Assembly: GCA_903927965.1 (NCBI GenBank)
Contig: CAIYPA010000360.1
Location: forward strand, 1 to 56,734
Source: an uncultured Bacteroidia bacterium
Lineage (GTDB): Bacteria; Bacteroidota; Bacteroidia; Bacteroidales; Prolixibacteraceae
DNA length: 56,734 bases
Direction: 5' to 3'
Shown here one piece after another: positions 1 to 8,207 of this stretch. The position numbers and the translations under genes are program-made. Positions within the stretch are counted from its first letter, which is position 1. The number at the start of each line of letters is the position of its first letter. Under the pieces are notes generated by a model that worked only from the letters and a program-made list of their open reading frames with translations, ran no database searches and was not told where the DNA came from.

Positions 1-732
1 AGGGCCTTCAGAAGGACCTGTGGGATTTTCGATTGGACTGCCTTTGTAGTAGTTATCATCGAACCGGTCCCAGCACCACTCCCATACATTGCCGCTCATG
101 TCGTAAAGCCCAAGCGAATTGGGGAATTTTAGGCCAACCGGTTTGGTTTCGTACTCGTTGTTTTGATCGTACCAGGCAACATCGTCGGAAAAATCACTGC
201 CAGAGAATTGGGGTTGTGGGGATGAACCTGGTAGAGACGCACGGCCGTGCGTCTCTACAGCCCCGCCACAGGCAGCAAATTCCCATTCAGCCTCGGTGGG
301 AAGACGGAAGGCAACACAATCAAAATTGCATTGGGTTGCATCTTCTTTGCCACTGTACGGTTTTGTCAATGCCAGCAACTGGTTCAATTGATTGCAAAAT
401 GCCGTCGCATCGAACCACGATACCTGCTCAACAGGATGGTCAACACCTTCGAAACGGCTTGGATTTTTGCCGGTTAAACCCTTGTAAAGCTCCTGTATTA
501 CAGGGAACTCAGCCATAAAGAAACTATTGACCTTTACTTTGTGTGGTGGTTTTTCGCGATCACTTAGTTCATTTGATCCCATCTTAAATTCACCACCTTC
601 CACGCAGACCAATGTAAAGGGTGGTATATTGCCAAAACCGGGCTTTAGGGTGATGGAATTGTTCTCGGGATCGATTGTGAACAGGTGCGGAAATTTGTCC
701 TTTATCAATGCAAAACATTCTTTGGTGTCCAT
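1..732 (-). CDS. Formylglycine-generating enzyme (SUMF1)-like protein, 3' end cut by window
   Basis: The minus frame is open from the ATG at 732 to the window edge (244 codons), so the C-terminus is missing. It reads VEGGEFKMGSNE, HPVEQVSWFDATAFCNQLN, LPTEAEWEFAACGG and DMSGNVWEWCWD, the classic SUMF1/FGE-sulfatase core motifs (PF03781). Family members oxidise a sulfatase Cys to formylglycine, but many bacterial homologues have other or unknown roles; the active-site Cys region lies beyond the edge, so activity cannot be judged. A 28-bp perfect palindrome (231-258) sits inside the coding frame and adds an ETHGRASL-type insertion in a variable loop between EFAACGG and FSGSDF. The N-terminal 35 residues have no signal peptide, so the protein is probably cytoplasmic. 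Confidence 0.88.
   Translation of the reverse strand, partial: MDTKECFALIKDKFPHLFTIDPENNSITLKPGFGNIPPFTLVCVEGGEFKMGSNELSDREKPPHKVKVNSFFMAEFPVIQELYKGLTGKNPSRFEGVDHPVEQVSWFDATAFCNQLNQLLALTKPYSGKEDATQCNFDCVAFRLPTEAEWEFAACGGAVETHGRASLPGSSPQPQFSGSDFSDDVAWYDQNNEYETKPVGLKFPNSLGLYDMSGNVWEWCWDRFDDNYYKGSPIENPTGPSEGP
231..258. repeat. 28-bp perfect palindrome (GTAGAGAC...GTCTCTAC family), copy 1
   Basis: Perfect inverted repeat with outer arms GTAGAGAC/GTCTCTAC and centre GCACGGCCGTGC. It lies inside the SUMF1-like coding region. The same outer arms with different centres occur at 5291-5318 and 15041-15068, so this is a dispersed REP-like family. No transposase (RAYT) that could mobilise it is in the window. 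Confidence 0.9.
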
Positions 733-823
733 AGTGAGCGGTTGTTATAATCGTAACAAAGCTAAAGATTTTTTTGAGGTGGGGGAAGGGGGAGAGTAGA
801 AAGTTTTGGATTGCAAATGTTAA

Positions 824-858
824 AGACCCCGACGGGAAAAGAAAAACCCGTCGGGTCT
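824..858. repeat. GC-rich hairpin AGACCCGACGGG/CCCGTCGGGTCT
   Basis: A near-perfect 12-bp stem (one bulged C) with an A-rich loop. It lies upstream of the SUMF1-like gene rather than downstream of any gene, so I read it as a dispersed hairpin repeat and not a terminator of a gene in this window. Confidence 0.65.
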
Positions 859-1082
859 GTGTCCAAAACTTGAATAGGTTTTCAAAAATGAAAATTTCAA
901 ACTTGATTTCCTTGCCTCACGATCAATACCTCGTAGAGGTTACATTATTGTAGAAAGGCCAAATTAGGGTACCCAGCGGCGCAATCACTAATCCGTCAAT
1001 AGATCAAACCTTGTCTGCGCCGCAAATGAAAAGACAAAAAGAATAAGAAAATGTCAAAAAGAATGGAATATTTACTGCACTT

Positions 1083-1253
1083 CCCCGTCCGAATGGTGGT
1101 TTCCTCTTTATCGGAGTTTAGATCGCGGACGGTTGTGGAGGTTGCCTTCTTTCCCTGGGTTGCACGGTCCGAATATCTTAGGAGCTTTGACAAGGCTTTT
1201 CTTTGGGACCGTTTACCCAGGGCTATTCACGTTTAACCCTTTCAGGGTAAAGT
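1083..1253 (+). repeat. ~170-bp dispersed element, copy 1
   Basis: Shares CCCCGTCCGAA, GCGGACGGTT, CCCTGGGTTGCACG, TTACCCAGGGCTATTCA and a terminal CCCTTTCAGGG-type hairpin with an inverted copy at 3872-4045, including similar spacing and similar translated shadows (PWVARS...RLPRAI). The two copies flank the 1488-3671 gene in opposite orientation. Confidence 0.8.
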
Positions 1254-1333
1254 TGTCAAAAATATCCACAGATAAAAAACGGGAAATTATCATCCAGATC
1301 ACTTTCAATATCATCCCGTAAATTCCATATGTG

Positions 1334-1487
1334 TCAATATATCAATTCATTTCAACTATTTCCATCCATTTCCATAAATATTTCAAAATATTTCTACCCT
1401 ACATCAATCTATTTCAATTATTTCAGCCATATTTCAACTTTATTTCTCTAAAATATTTCAATTTTATTTCAACCATATTTCAATAAA
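1334..1487 (+). repeat. Degenerate TATTTC(A) tract upstream of a secreted-protein gene
   Basis: About ten TATTTC units and additional CATTTC variants, irregularly spaced at roughly 10-20 bp, fill the 150 bp before the ATG at 1488. No normal Shine-Dalgarno is visible, only an A/T-rich leader. It could be a run of protein-binding sites or simple slippage-generated sequence. Confidence 0.6.
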
Positions 1488-3671
1488 ATGACAAAACAAT
1501 TTAACTACTACTTTTTACTTATTTTATTGGTATTTCTTTGCTGCAAAGAGAGTTTATACTCCCAAATACAATCCCCCGAAAAAACAGCTTTCCAAACCTC
1601 GGGCGAATGGAAACCATATACAGATGTCAGGGCAGACGTTGCAATTGTTTATGGTGCAAACGACCGGAAGATGACCTTGAAACAACGGGTGCAATCGTGG
1701 CGCGACCGCGGCTATACCACCCACTTTATGACCGGTATCGCATGGGGCGAATACAAGGATTATTTTACCGGTGCCTACGATGGGAAAAACCACCTTGGCG
1801 AAGGACAGGTCGATGCCAAAGGGGACACCATCTGGCACGGGAAAATGGTTCCCTATATCGTACCCACAGAGCCGTTTATCAACTATATGAAAGAAAAACA
1901 CATCAAGCGGGTGATCGATGCCGGGATCGATGCGATCTACCTCGAAGAACCTGAGTTCTGGTCGAGAGCAGGGTACAGTGCAGCGTTTAAAGCGGAATGG
2001 CAAAAATATTACAAGTTCCCGTGGCGGCCACAGCACGAATCGCCGGAGAACACCTATCTTGCCAACAAATTGAAATACCAGTTGTACTATAATGCATTGA
2101 ATGAAGTATTTACATATGCGAAAGCGTATGGCAAAACCAAGGGGATGAACGTCCGCTGTTATGTGCCGACCCATTCGCTCGTGAACTACTCCGCATGGCG
2201 GATCGTGAGCCCCGAGGCGAGCCTCGCCTCCCTGCCGTGCATCGATGGTTACATTGCTCAAGTGTGGACGGGTACTTCACGCGAGCCAACCTATTACAAC
2301 GGTATAAAAAAAGAGCGTGTGTTTGAAAACGCTTTCCTCGAATATGGCTCCATGGAGTCGATGACCGCCCCGACCGGACGGAAAATGTACTTCCTCACCG
2401 ACCCGATCGAAGATTGGCCACGCGACTGGGGCGACTACAAAAAGAATTACCAGGCCACCTTTACCGCGCAATTGCTCTATCCGATGATCGCCGATTATGA
2501 GGTGATGCCCTGGCCCGACCGGATTTACCAGGGGCTGTACAAAAAGCCGAACAGCGAGGTGAAGGAGACCATCCCGCGGACTTACTCCACACAGATGCAG
2601 GTGATGGTGAACTCGTTGAACCAGATGCCATTGTCAAAAAACAGGTTGAACGGTTCTTCCGGGATCAGTGTGATGATGGCCAATTCGCTTATGTTCCAGA
2701 GCTTCCCGGCACACAAGGGTTACGAAGACCCGCAGTTGTCGGACTTTTACGGACAGGTGCTGCCACTGCTCAAACGCGGCGTGCCTGTGAAAATCCTCCA
2801 TATCGAAAATGTGGCGTACCCCGAAACCTGGAAAGATACAAAGCTGCTCGTGATGTCGTATTCAAATATGAAACCGCTTAATCCAGAGGCACATAACTAT
2901 ATTGCCAAATGGGTAAAAGAGGGCGGCGTGCTTGTCTACTGCGGTCGCGATGATGACCCTTTCCAGACGGTTCAGGAGTGGTGGAACAAAGGGGACAACC
3001 ATTTTAAAGCCCCATCGGAACACCTGTTTGTTCAAATGGGATTGGAACCGTTTGCCAAAGAGGGCGAATACAAAGTAGGAAAGGGAACCGTGTTCGTGAT
3101 GCGCCACGACCCCAAAGAGTTTGTTTTGCAGCCCGATATGGACGGCGGTTTTGTAAAGGCAGTCGGTCAGCTTTACGAACAAAAGGCCAAAGCCGGGAAA
3201 TTGGTTTTCAAGAATTATTTCCTTTTGGAAAGAGGGCCTTTTGACCTTGTGTCGGTGATGGATGAAAGCACAAGCAAGGAACCGTTCACTGTAAAAGGTT
3301 GCCTGATAGACCTTTTCGATCCAAAGCTTCCGGTGTTGGCCGAAAAGACCGTGTTGCCGGGCGAACAGGCCTATCTTTACAATATGGGGCGTATTCCAAA
3401 TCCCAAAATTCCACAGGTCATCGCGGGTGCTGCAAGGGTTTACAATGAAAAAGTTGACAAAAGGAGCTACTCATTTGTGGCAAAAAGTCCGCTGAACACA
3501 ACCAATGCCATACGGGTGCTGCTCCCCAATGCGCCGGTAAAAACTACCATCACCGACAGTTCTGGTCAGGTTCTTTCCGGCACCGAATCTGTTTGGGATG
3601 CCAGAAGCAAAACCTGTTTCCTGAGTTTTGAGAATTCGCCGGAAGGTGTGCATGTTGAATTGCAGTGGTGA
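1488..3671 (+). CDS. Secreted TIM-barrel glycoside-hydrolase-like protein
   Basis: 727 residues. A hydrophobic segment at residues 7-19 followed by ESLYSQ looks like a Sec signal peptide. Residues ~45-350 read like a (beta/alpha)8 hydrolase fold, with YLEEPEFW (residues 151-158) at the end of a predicted strand giving candidate acidic catalytic residues. Residues ~450-495 (LLVMSYSNMKPLNP...GGVLVYCGRDDDP) resemble the glutamine-amidotransferase-like domain often following the barrel in GH42-like enzymes. I cannot assign a CAZy family or substrate. The gene stands alone and is flanked by inverted copies of a ~170-bp repeat, which is suggestive of past mobility. Its coding GC is higher than its AT-rich upstream tract. 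Confidence 0.6.
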   Translation: MTKQFNYYFLLILLVFLCCKESLYSQIQSPEKTAFQTSGEWKPYTDVRADVAIVYGANDRKMTLKQRVQSWRDRGYTTHFMTGIAWGEYKDYFTGAYDGKNHLGEGQVDAKGDTIWHGKMVPYIVPTEPFINYMKEKHIKRVIDAGIDAIYLEEPEFWSRAGYSAAFKAEWQKYYKFPWRPQHESPENTYLANKLKYQLYYNALNEVFTYAKAYGKTKGMNVRCYVPTHSLVNYSAWRIVSPEASLASLPCIDGYIAQVWTGTSREPTYYNGIKKERVFENAFLEYGSMESMTAPTGRKMYFLTDPIEDWPRDWGDYKKNYQATFTAQLLYPMIADYEVMPWPDRIYQGLYKKPNSEVKETIPRTYSTQMQVMVNSLNQMPLSKNRLNGSSGISVMMANSLMFQSFPAHKGYEDPQLSDFYGQVLPLLKRGVPVKILHIENVAYPETWKDTKLLVMSYSNMKPLNPEAHNYIAKWVKEGGVLVYCGRDDDPFQTVQEWWNKGDNHFKAPSEHLFVQMGLEPFAKEGEYKVGKGTVFVMRHDPKEFVLQPDMDGGFVKAVGQLYEQKAKAGKLVFKNYFLLERGPFDLVSVMDESTSKEPFTVKGCLIDLFDPKLPVLAEKTVLPGEQAYLYNMGRIPNPKIPQVIAGAARVYNEKVDKRSYSFVAKSPLNTTNAIRVLLPNAPVKTTITDSSGQVLSGTESVWDARSKTCFLSFENSPEGVHVELQW

Positions 3672-3871
3672 TGAGCAAAGGTCAAATGGCATGGGGCAAG
3701 GAGAAGGGAAAACGGAGAACGGAGACGGTAGAACGGAAAATTTGAAAATTTATCGATTTGAAAATTTGAAAATATCTTCGGTGATTATATTTTGTGGTTT
3801 TCACGCTTTTCCCTTTCATTATCAATGGGTTGTAAAGTTTTCGATATTGAATAAATTCATAATTGTTCAAC

Positions 3872-4045
3872 GGTTCCGACCCCGAAGGGGTCAAACCTGA
3901 ATAGCCCTGGGTAAGCGATCCCGATCAAAAACCCTGTCATTGCTCACACGATAATCGGATCGTGCAACCCAGGGAAGAATGGCCATCTCGCAAAACCGTC
4001 CGCGCTCGAAATTGTGGAAGAGTGGGAAGGACTCTTCGGACGGGG
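3872..4045 (-). repeat. ~170-bp dispersed element, copy 2 (inverted)
   Basis: The reverse complement matches copy 1 at 1083-1253 in the order CCCCGTCCGAA, GCGGACGGTT, CCCTGGGTTGCACG, TTACCCAGGGCTATTCA. It ends in a GACCCC/GGGGTC mini-hairpin (3879-3893). Confidence 0.8.
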
Positions 4046-4263
4046 ATCGCGAGCCAGTGAGAGGGTGAGAATGGGTGAGGGTGCAAATAATTTGAAAATG
4101 CATATCTAACAAATCTATGTACCTTTGTGAAAAACCTATGTGCCTTTGTGTTAGGGCGTGGGGCCGGGGGCAAGTAGAACGGAAAAGGGAGAACGGAAAA
4201 GGGTAACAGGAAAACGGGAAATAAGATTTGGAATCGGCTACAAGTTTAAAGCACTTGCAGTTA

Positions 4264-4314
4264 AGCCAGTTGCCAGTTGCCAGCCGCTAACACAGCCGCC
4301 AATTGCCAGCCGCC
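4264..4314. repeat. Low-complexity (T)TGCCAGTTGCCAGCCGC tract
   Basis: Degenerate units of TTGCCAG/CCAGCCGC. The same family, in either orientation, is seen at 15631-15650, 33541-33565, 33681-33757 and 34872-34910, always between genes. Confidence 0.7.
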
Positions 4315-4411
4315 TATATTTATTGCAATATCTTTCCCCTACATGTACCACCAATTGAATTTTGGGTTAATTTCGTCAGGTATTAACTAAATAATAAAAT
4401 CCAATATTGAT

Positions 4412-5281
4412 ATGAACCGGAGACAAATGATCGGAAGTGCAGCAGGAGCCGCTGCCGTAACCGCTGTTGGATTCCCGACCGCCAGCGCATTTGCAGCATC
4501 TGCAACAGCAGGTGAAAAATTGAAAGGAAATATCCGCCATTCGGTGAGCCAATGGTGCTATGGCAGCATCCCCTTAGAGGAATTTGCCAAGGCCTGTGCC
4601 GATATGGGACTTGAATCGATTGAATTGTTGGGCGAAAAAGATTGGGCAACTGTCCAGAAGTTTGGGTTGAAATGTGCCGTCGGTTACGCCACCGATTATG
4701 GGATCCCAAAAGGGTTCAACAGGGTTGCCAACCACGAAAAACTGATTGCCGATTACACCGCCATGATCCCAAAGGCAGCCGCAGCCGGAATCCCAAACCT
4801 GATCTGCTTCTCGGGTAACCGCGAAGGGCAGAACGACAATGTCGGGATGGTCAACTGTGCAATCGGACTTCGTAAATTGATGCCCCTGGCCGAAAAACAT
4901 GGCGTTACCATCATCATGGAATTGCTGAACAGTTACGGTCATGCTGATTATCAATGCGATAAAACGGCATGGGGAGCAGCCCTCTGCGAAATGGTCGGAT
5001 CGGAACGGTTCAAATTGCTGTACGACATTTTCCATATGCAGATCATGGAAGGCAATGTGATCGACACGATCAAAAAGAACATCAAATACATCGGACATGT
5101 CCATACTGGTGGCGTACCCGGAAGGCACGAACTTGATGAGACTCAGGAACTTTATTATCCTGCCATTATGAAGGCATTGGTTGCCACTGGTTATAAAGGA
5201 TTTGTAGGTCAGGAATTTACCCCTACATGGCCCGATAAATTGGATTCGTTGCACAAATCGATCCTGATTTGTGACGTATAA
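4412..5281 (+). CDS. Secreted hydroxypyruvate-isomerase-family TIM-barrel protein
   Basis: 289 residues. The N-terminus MNRRQMIGSAAGAAAVTAVG is a Tat-like or hydrophobic export signal common on Bacteroidota sugar isomerase-like proteins. The body fits the xylose isomerase-like TIM barrel (PF01261), closest in pattern to hydroxypyruvate isomerase: IIMELLNS, LLYDIFHMQ, GHVHTGGVPGRHEL and GQEFTP supply the expected Glu/Asp/His/Glu metal ligands. True substrate is unknown; exported members are often linked to modified-sugar breakdown. A palindrome 10 bp after the stop may act as its terminator. Confidence 0.8.
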   Translation: MNRRQMIGSAAGAAAVTAVGFPTASAFAASATAGEKLKGNIRHSVSQWCYGSIPLEEFAKACADMGLESIELLGEKDWATVQKFGLKCAVGYATDYGIPKGFNRVANHEKLIADYTAMIPKAAAAGIPNLICFSGNREGQNDNVGMVNCAIGLRKLMPLAEKHGVTIIMELLNSYGHADYQCDKTAWGAALCEMVGSERFKLLYDIFHMQIMEGNVIDTIKKNIKYIGHVHTGGVPGRHELDETQELYYPAIMKALVATGYKGFVGQEFTPTWPDKLDSLHKSILICDV

Positions 5282-5290
5282 TTTACATCC

Positions 5291-5318
5291 GTAGAGACAA
5301 GGCATGCCTTGTCTCTAC
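5291..5318. repeat. 28-bp perfect palindrome (GTAGAGAC family), copy 2
   Basis: Outer arms GTAGAGAC/GTCTCTAC with centre AAGGCATGCCTT. It lies 10 bp after the isomerase stop and 26 bp before the DUF2721 start. It can form a 14-bp stem and could work as a bidirectional transcription barrier. Confidence 0.9.
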
Positions 5319-5344
5319 AAATTTTTTGTCTAAAATATTTCATT

Positions 5345-5752
5345 ATGCACGAAGAAATTACCCTTACGACCCCTGCCCTATTGTTCTCGGCCATCTCACT
5401 GATCATGCTTGCCTACACCAACCGTTTTCTGAGCTATGCCACACTGATCCGTACTTTGCACGAAAAATTTAAAATCAATCCGAACGATGTTCTGCTTGGA
5501 CAAATTGCCAACCTCAGGAGACGCCTTTATCTTACCAAGTACATGCAGATCCTGGGCGTATCCAGCCTTTTCCTGTGCGTTTTCACAATGTTTTTAATTT
5601 TCATCGGGAGTCCTATGCCAGCAATCTGGATGTTCGGGATTGCACTTTTGTTGCTGATTGGTTCCCTGGGCGTTTCAATTCACGAAATCCAGATCTCCGT
5701 AAAAGCGCTCGATCTGCATTTGGGCGATATGGAAGTTAACCGAAAGTCTTAA
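5345..5752 (+). CDS. DUF2721 family membrane protein
   Basis: 135 residues from the ATG at 5345. I reject a longer frame beginning at 5309 because it would start inside the palindrome. The pattern ISLIMLAYTNRFLSYATLIR, then QIANLRRRLYLTKYMQILG and a C-terminal hydrophobic pair, with EIQISVKALDLHL at the end, is that of DUF2721. About three membrane helices (residues ~10-27, 65-90, 95-115). Function of the family is unknown. Confidence 0.8.
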   Translation: MHEEITLTTPALLFSAISLIMLAYTNRFLSYATLIRTLHEKFKINPNDVLLGQIANLRRRLYLTKYMQILGVSSLFLCVFTMFLIFIGSPMPAIWMFGIALLLLIGSLGVSIHEIQISVKALDLHLGDMEVNRKS

Positions 5753-5756
5753 TAAA

Positions 5757-5788
5757 TTGGGATTTACATTTTCAAATTTATATATTTG
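5757..5788 (+). promoter_or_regulatory. Candidate Bacteroidota promoter for the CNNM/CBS gene
   Basis: TTG (5757-5759), 21 bp, then TATATTTG (5781-5788), a perfect TAnnTTTG minus-7 element, 24 bp before the ATG. Confidence 0.55.
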
Positions 5789-5811
5789 CGGTTTAGTTTA
5801 ACATTGCCCCA

Positions 5812-7122
5812 ATGTTGGTAGATATATTAATTACTTTTTTGCTCGTTTTTCTCAATGCTTTTTTTGTTGCTGCCGAATTTGCCATTGTCAAGGTAAGGTC
5901 ATCCCAACTTGAGTTGAAAGTTCAGGATGGGAACCGGATTGCAATTGTAGCCAAAAAAATTATTTCTAAGCTTGATCGCTATCTTGCTGCTACTCAGCTT
6001 GGTATCACATTGGCAAGCTTAGGTTTGGGGTGGATAGGCGAACCCGTTGTTTCAAAGATCATTATCAATCTGGCCAACTTGACCGGGTTGCAAATAGACC
6101 CTAAACTTGCCCATGATTTTTCATTGCCCGTTGCATTTATTTGTATCACCATATTGCACATTGTTTTCGGTGAATTGGCGCCCAAGTCGATTGCCATTCA
6201 ACGTTCGCAGCGCACAGTACTAATCATTGCACTTCCATTGCAGTTTTTTTTCTTTGTTTTCAGGCCTTTTATCTGGATACTTAACGGAACAGCCAACCTT
6301 TTGCTCAAAGCCATCGGCATTTCGAATGTGCAGGGCCAGGAAGTCCACAGCAGTGACGAACTAAAATACCTTGTGCGTCAGGGAAAAGAGAGCGGAGAAA
6401 TCGAACAGGCTGATTATGATATCATTAAAAACGCCTTTGATTTTTCTGAACGGACAGCAAAGCAGATCATGATCCCGAGGACCCAGGTGGTATGTATTGA
6501 TGTAAACGATTTCCAAGAGAATATGATCGAAGGGTTAATTGAAGAGAATTACTCAAGGATTCCCTGTTATGCCGATTCGTTGGACAATATTGTGGGCGTA
6601 GTTTACCTGAAGGACATCCTGATCAAGCACCGGAAGAATGAGACATTAAAAATTACATCGATCATGCGATCTGTTTTGGTTGTACCTGAAACAAAGCGGA
6701 TTGCGCAGTTGCTTAAGGAATTTCAACAAAGGCACCAGCAGATTGCAGTAGTGGTGAACGAGTATGGCGGAACCCAGGGTATCGTGACCATGGAAGATAT
6801 TCTCGAAGAGCTGGTTGGTGAAATTCAGGACGAATATGACAATGAGACCCCTTTTGTGGAAAAACGCGGCGATAAGAGCTACTCCGTTCTTGCTTCCGCC
6901 TCGCTTGACGACATCAACGAAATGCTCCCCCATCCGCTTACCCTTAATGAGGAATACGAAACATTGGCCGGTTACCTGATCCTGCAATTTGGAAAAATAC
7001 CCAGCATCAATGAGAAAATCACCTTTGACAATTGGGAGTTTACCATCCTGAAAAAGAACAAAAATTCGATCATCCTGGCGCAATTGGTCGATCTGGAAGA
7101 GGAAGATGAGGATAAGTTGTAG
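5812..7122 (+). CDS. Hemolysin-type CNNM/CBS/CorC transporter
   Basis: 436 residues. The N-terminal ~190 residues are a CNNM (DUF21) membrane domain starting LVFLNAFFVAAEFAIVKVRSSQLE with about three to four helices; residues ~200-335 are a CBS pair (TAKQIMIPRTQVVCID... and IVTMEDILEELVGEIQDE); residues ~345-425 form the CorC/HlyC domain (LDDINEMLP...TLAGYLILQFG). This architecture is found in magnesium/cobalt efflux proteins of the CorC/YfjD group; the hemolysin name is historical. It has its own promoter-like sequence and no operon partner. Confidence 0.9.
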   Translation: MLVDILITFLLVFLNAFFVAAEFAIVKVRSSQLELKVQDGNRIAIVAKKIISKLDRYLAATQLGITLASLGLGWIGEPVVSKIIINLANLTGLQIDPKLAHDFSLPVAFICITILHIVFGELAPKSIAIQRSQRTVLIIALPLQFFFFVFRPFIWILNGTANLLLKAIGISNVQGQEVHSSDELKYLVRQGKESGEIEQADYDIIKNAFDFSERTAKQIMIPRTQVVCIDVNDFQENMIEGLIEENYSRIPCYADSLDNIVGVVYLKDILIKHRKNETLKITSIMRSVLVVPETKRIAQLLKEFQQRHQQIAVVVNEYGGTQGIVTMEDILEELVGEIQDEYDNETPFVEKRGDKSYSVLASASLDDINEMLPHPLTLNEEYETLAGYLILQFGKIPSINEKITFDNWEFTILKKNKNSIILAQLVDLEEEDEDKL

Positions 7123-7237
7123 CCTTCACTAAAATCTCTATTGTATCTTTCTAATATTTGATATTCAGTCAATTAAATGAAATCCCCCCTGCCCCCTTTT
7201 TCTAAGCGGAAGGCCTTCATATTAAATTTGGTGCTAC

Positions 7238-7265
7238 TGTAACCTTTTCTGAACCTCGGTATCTA
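7238..7265 (+). promoter_or_regulatory. Candidate ECF-sigma promoter
   Basis: TGTAACC (7238-7244) followed after about 15 bp by GGTATCTA resembles ECF promoters (AAC in minus 35). It lies 26 bp before a three-gene unit that contains an ECF sigma factor, so autoregulation is plausible but inferred. Confidence 0.4.
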
Positions 7266-7290
7266 AATGGAAACTTAAAAACGCAATATT

Positions 7291-7641
7291 ATGGAAGATT
7301 TATCAATGATGTTTATCTGGCTCGGTTTCTTCGCCAGTATTTTTTTGGGATGGTATTTTTATATTCAGGCCAGGAACAAAGAGAGGATGGCCCTGATCGA
7401 GAAGAATGTTGATATTTCTGAAATTTTTAGGGTACGCAAGACCAGCTTTAGTTTCCCCTGGTTTAAAATTGGAATGATGCTCACCGGAGTGGGCCTTGGG
7501 TTCTTCCTTGCAATGTTTATCACCTATTATGCAGGAATGCCGGCAGAAATCGCAGAACCCATACTCGCCGGATTCTTGTTGTTTTTTGGGGGGTTGGGAA
7601 TTATTATTGCCTACTTTATTGAGAAGCCAAAGGAAAAATAA
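7291..7641 (+). CDS. DUF6249-like small membrane protein
   Basis: 116 residues. An N-terminal helix (residues ~7-25), the segment RNKERMALIEKNVDIS, then two C-terminal helices (residues ~55-80 and 88-108). This helix-ERMALIEKG-helix-helix layout is the DUF6249 pattern, often encoded just before an ECF sigma gene. The stop is 5 bp before the sigma-factor ATG, so co-transcription is likely. Function unknown. Confidence 0.7.
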   Translation: MEDLSMMFIWLGFFASIFLGWYFYIQARNKERMALIEKNVDISEIFRVRKTSFSFPWFKIGMMLTGVGLGFFLAMFITYYAGMPAEIAEPILAGFLLFFGGLGIIIAYFIEKPKEK

Positions 7642-7646
7642 ACCAG

Positions 7647-8207
7647 ATGGACCAGGTTTACATCCAGAATGTTTTGAATGGCAGCACGGAAGACTTCAGG
7701 TTCCTTATCCGGAAATACAAGGACCTGGCGTTTTCTGTGGCTGTTTCTGTCGTGAAAAACGAATTCGAAGCCGAGGAGGTCGTCCAGGAAGCGTTTATCA
7801 AAGCGTTTAAAAACCTGGCTTCATTAAAAGACAAAACTTTTTTCAAAACCTGGTTTTACCGGATCCTGATCAATGAGGCGTTTAAAAGCCTGGAGAAAAA
7901 AAAGAGGGAGATCGTATTGCCCACCAATCAGAACTTGCCCGAAGTCGAAGATTTTGAAGAACCTTTCAGAGGATTGACCGTTGGGGAGCAGAAATTCATA
8001 GTGGCCGAATCGCTCAGGAAAATTCCTGCAAAGGAAAGCCTGGCCTTGCAATTGTTTTATTTGGATGGGTGTTCAATTGAAGAGATAATCAACTTTACGG
8101 GATGGTCGGAATCGAATGTGAAAGTTATTTTGCACCGTGCAAGGAAGCATTTGTTGGTTGTCGTTAAGACAATGATGGAGAATGAATTAACAATTATAGA
8201 ATCATGA
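7647..8207 (+). CDS. ECF-family RNA polymerase sigma factor
   Basis: 186 residues. Region 2 spans about residues 10-85 (FRFLIRKYKDLAFSVAVSVV, EAEEVVQEAFIKAFKNL, KTWFYRILINEA) and region 4 about 120-175 (ALQLFYLDGCSIEEI, WSESNVKVILHRARKHL). Regions 1.1 and 3 are absent, as in ECF factors. It overlaps the next ORF by ATGA, which makes that product a candidate regulator of this sigma factor. Confidence 0.93.
   Translation: MDQVYIQNVLNGSTEDFRFLIRKYKDLAFSVAVSVVKNEFEAEEVVQEAFIKAFKNLASLKDKTFFKTWFYRILINEAFKSLEKKKREIVLPTNQNLPEVEDFEEPFRGLTVGEQKFIVAESLRKIPAKESLALQLFYLDGCSIEEIINFTGWSESNVKVILHRARKHLLVVVKTMMENELTIIES

Larger units (their letters stand above)
733..1487. other. Repeat-rich intergenic region
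   Basis: I see no credible gene here. It contains a hairpin at 824-858 (arms AGACC(C)CGACGGG/CCCGTCGGGTCT), a GCGGCGCA/TGCGCCGC inverted pair near 975-1022, copy 1 of a ~170-bp dispersed element (1083-1253), and an AT-rich TATTTC-rich tract leading into the next start codon. Short reading frames over the element are shadows of the repeat. Confidence 0.7.
3672..4411. other. Repeat-rich intergenic region
   Basis: I see no gene. It holds a GGAGAACGGAAAA-type low-complexity tract (about 3695-3780 and 4175-4225), the inverted ~170-bp element (3872-4045), a CTTTGTG-type interspersed repeat (about 4115-4152) and a TTGCCAGTTGCCAGCC-type tract (4264-4314). Confidence 0.7.

Noticed and set aside
824-858. 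Hairpin as an intrinsic terminator
   Set aside because: No gene ends into it from either side in this window, and there is no T run.
1554-2261. 235-codon frame on the minus strand
   Set aside because: Fully antisense to the secreted TIM-barrel gene; composition of a shadow frame.
4574-5305. 243-codon minus-strand frame
   Set aside because: Antisense to the isomerase-like gene and has no recognisable motif.
5309-5344. Upstream start for the DUF2721 protein
   Set aside because: It lies inside the 28-bp palindrome and the extra 12 residues are not part of the family.
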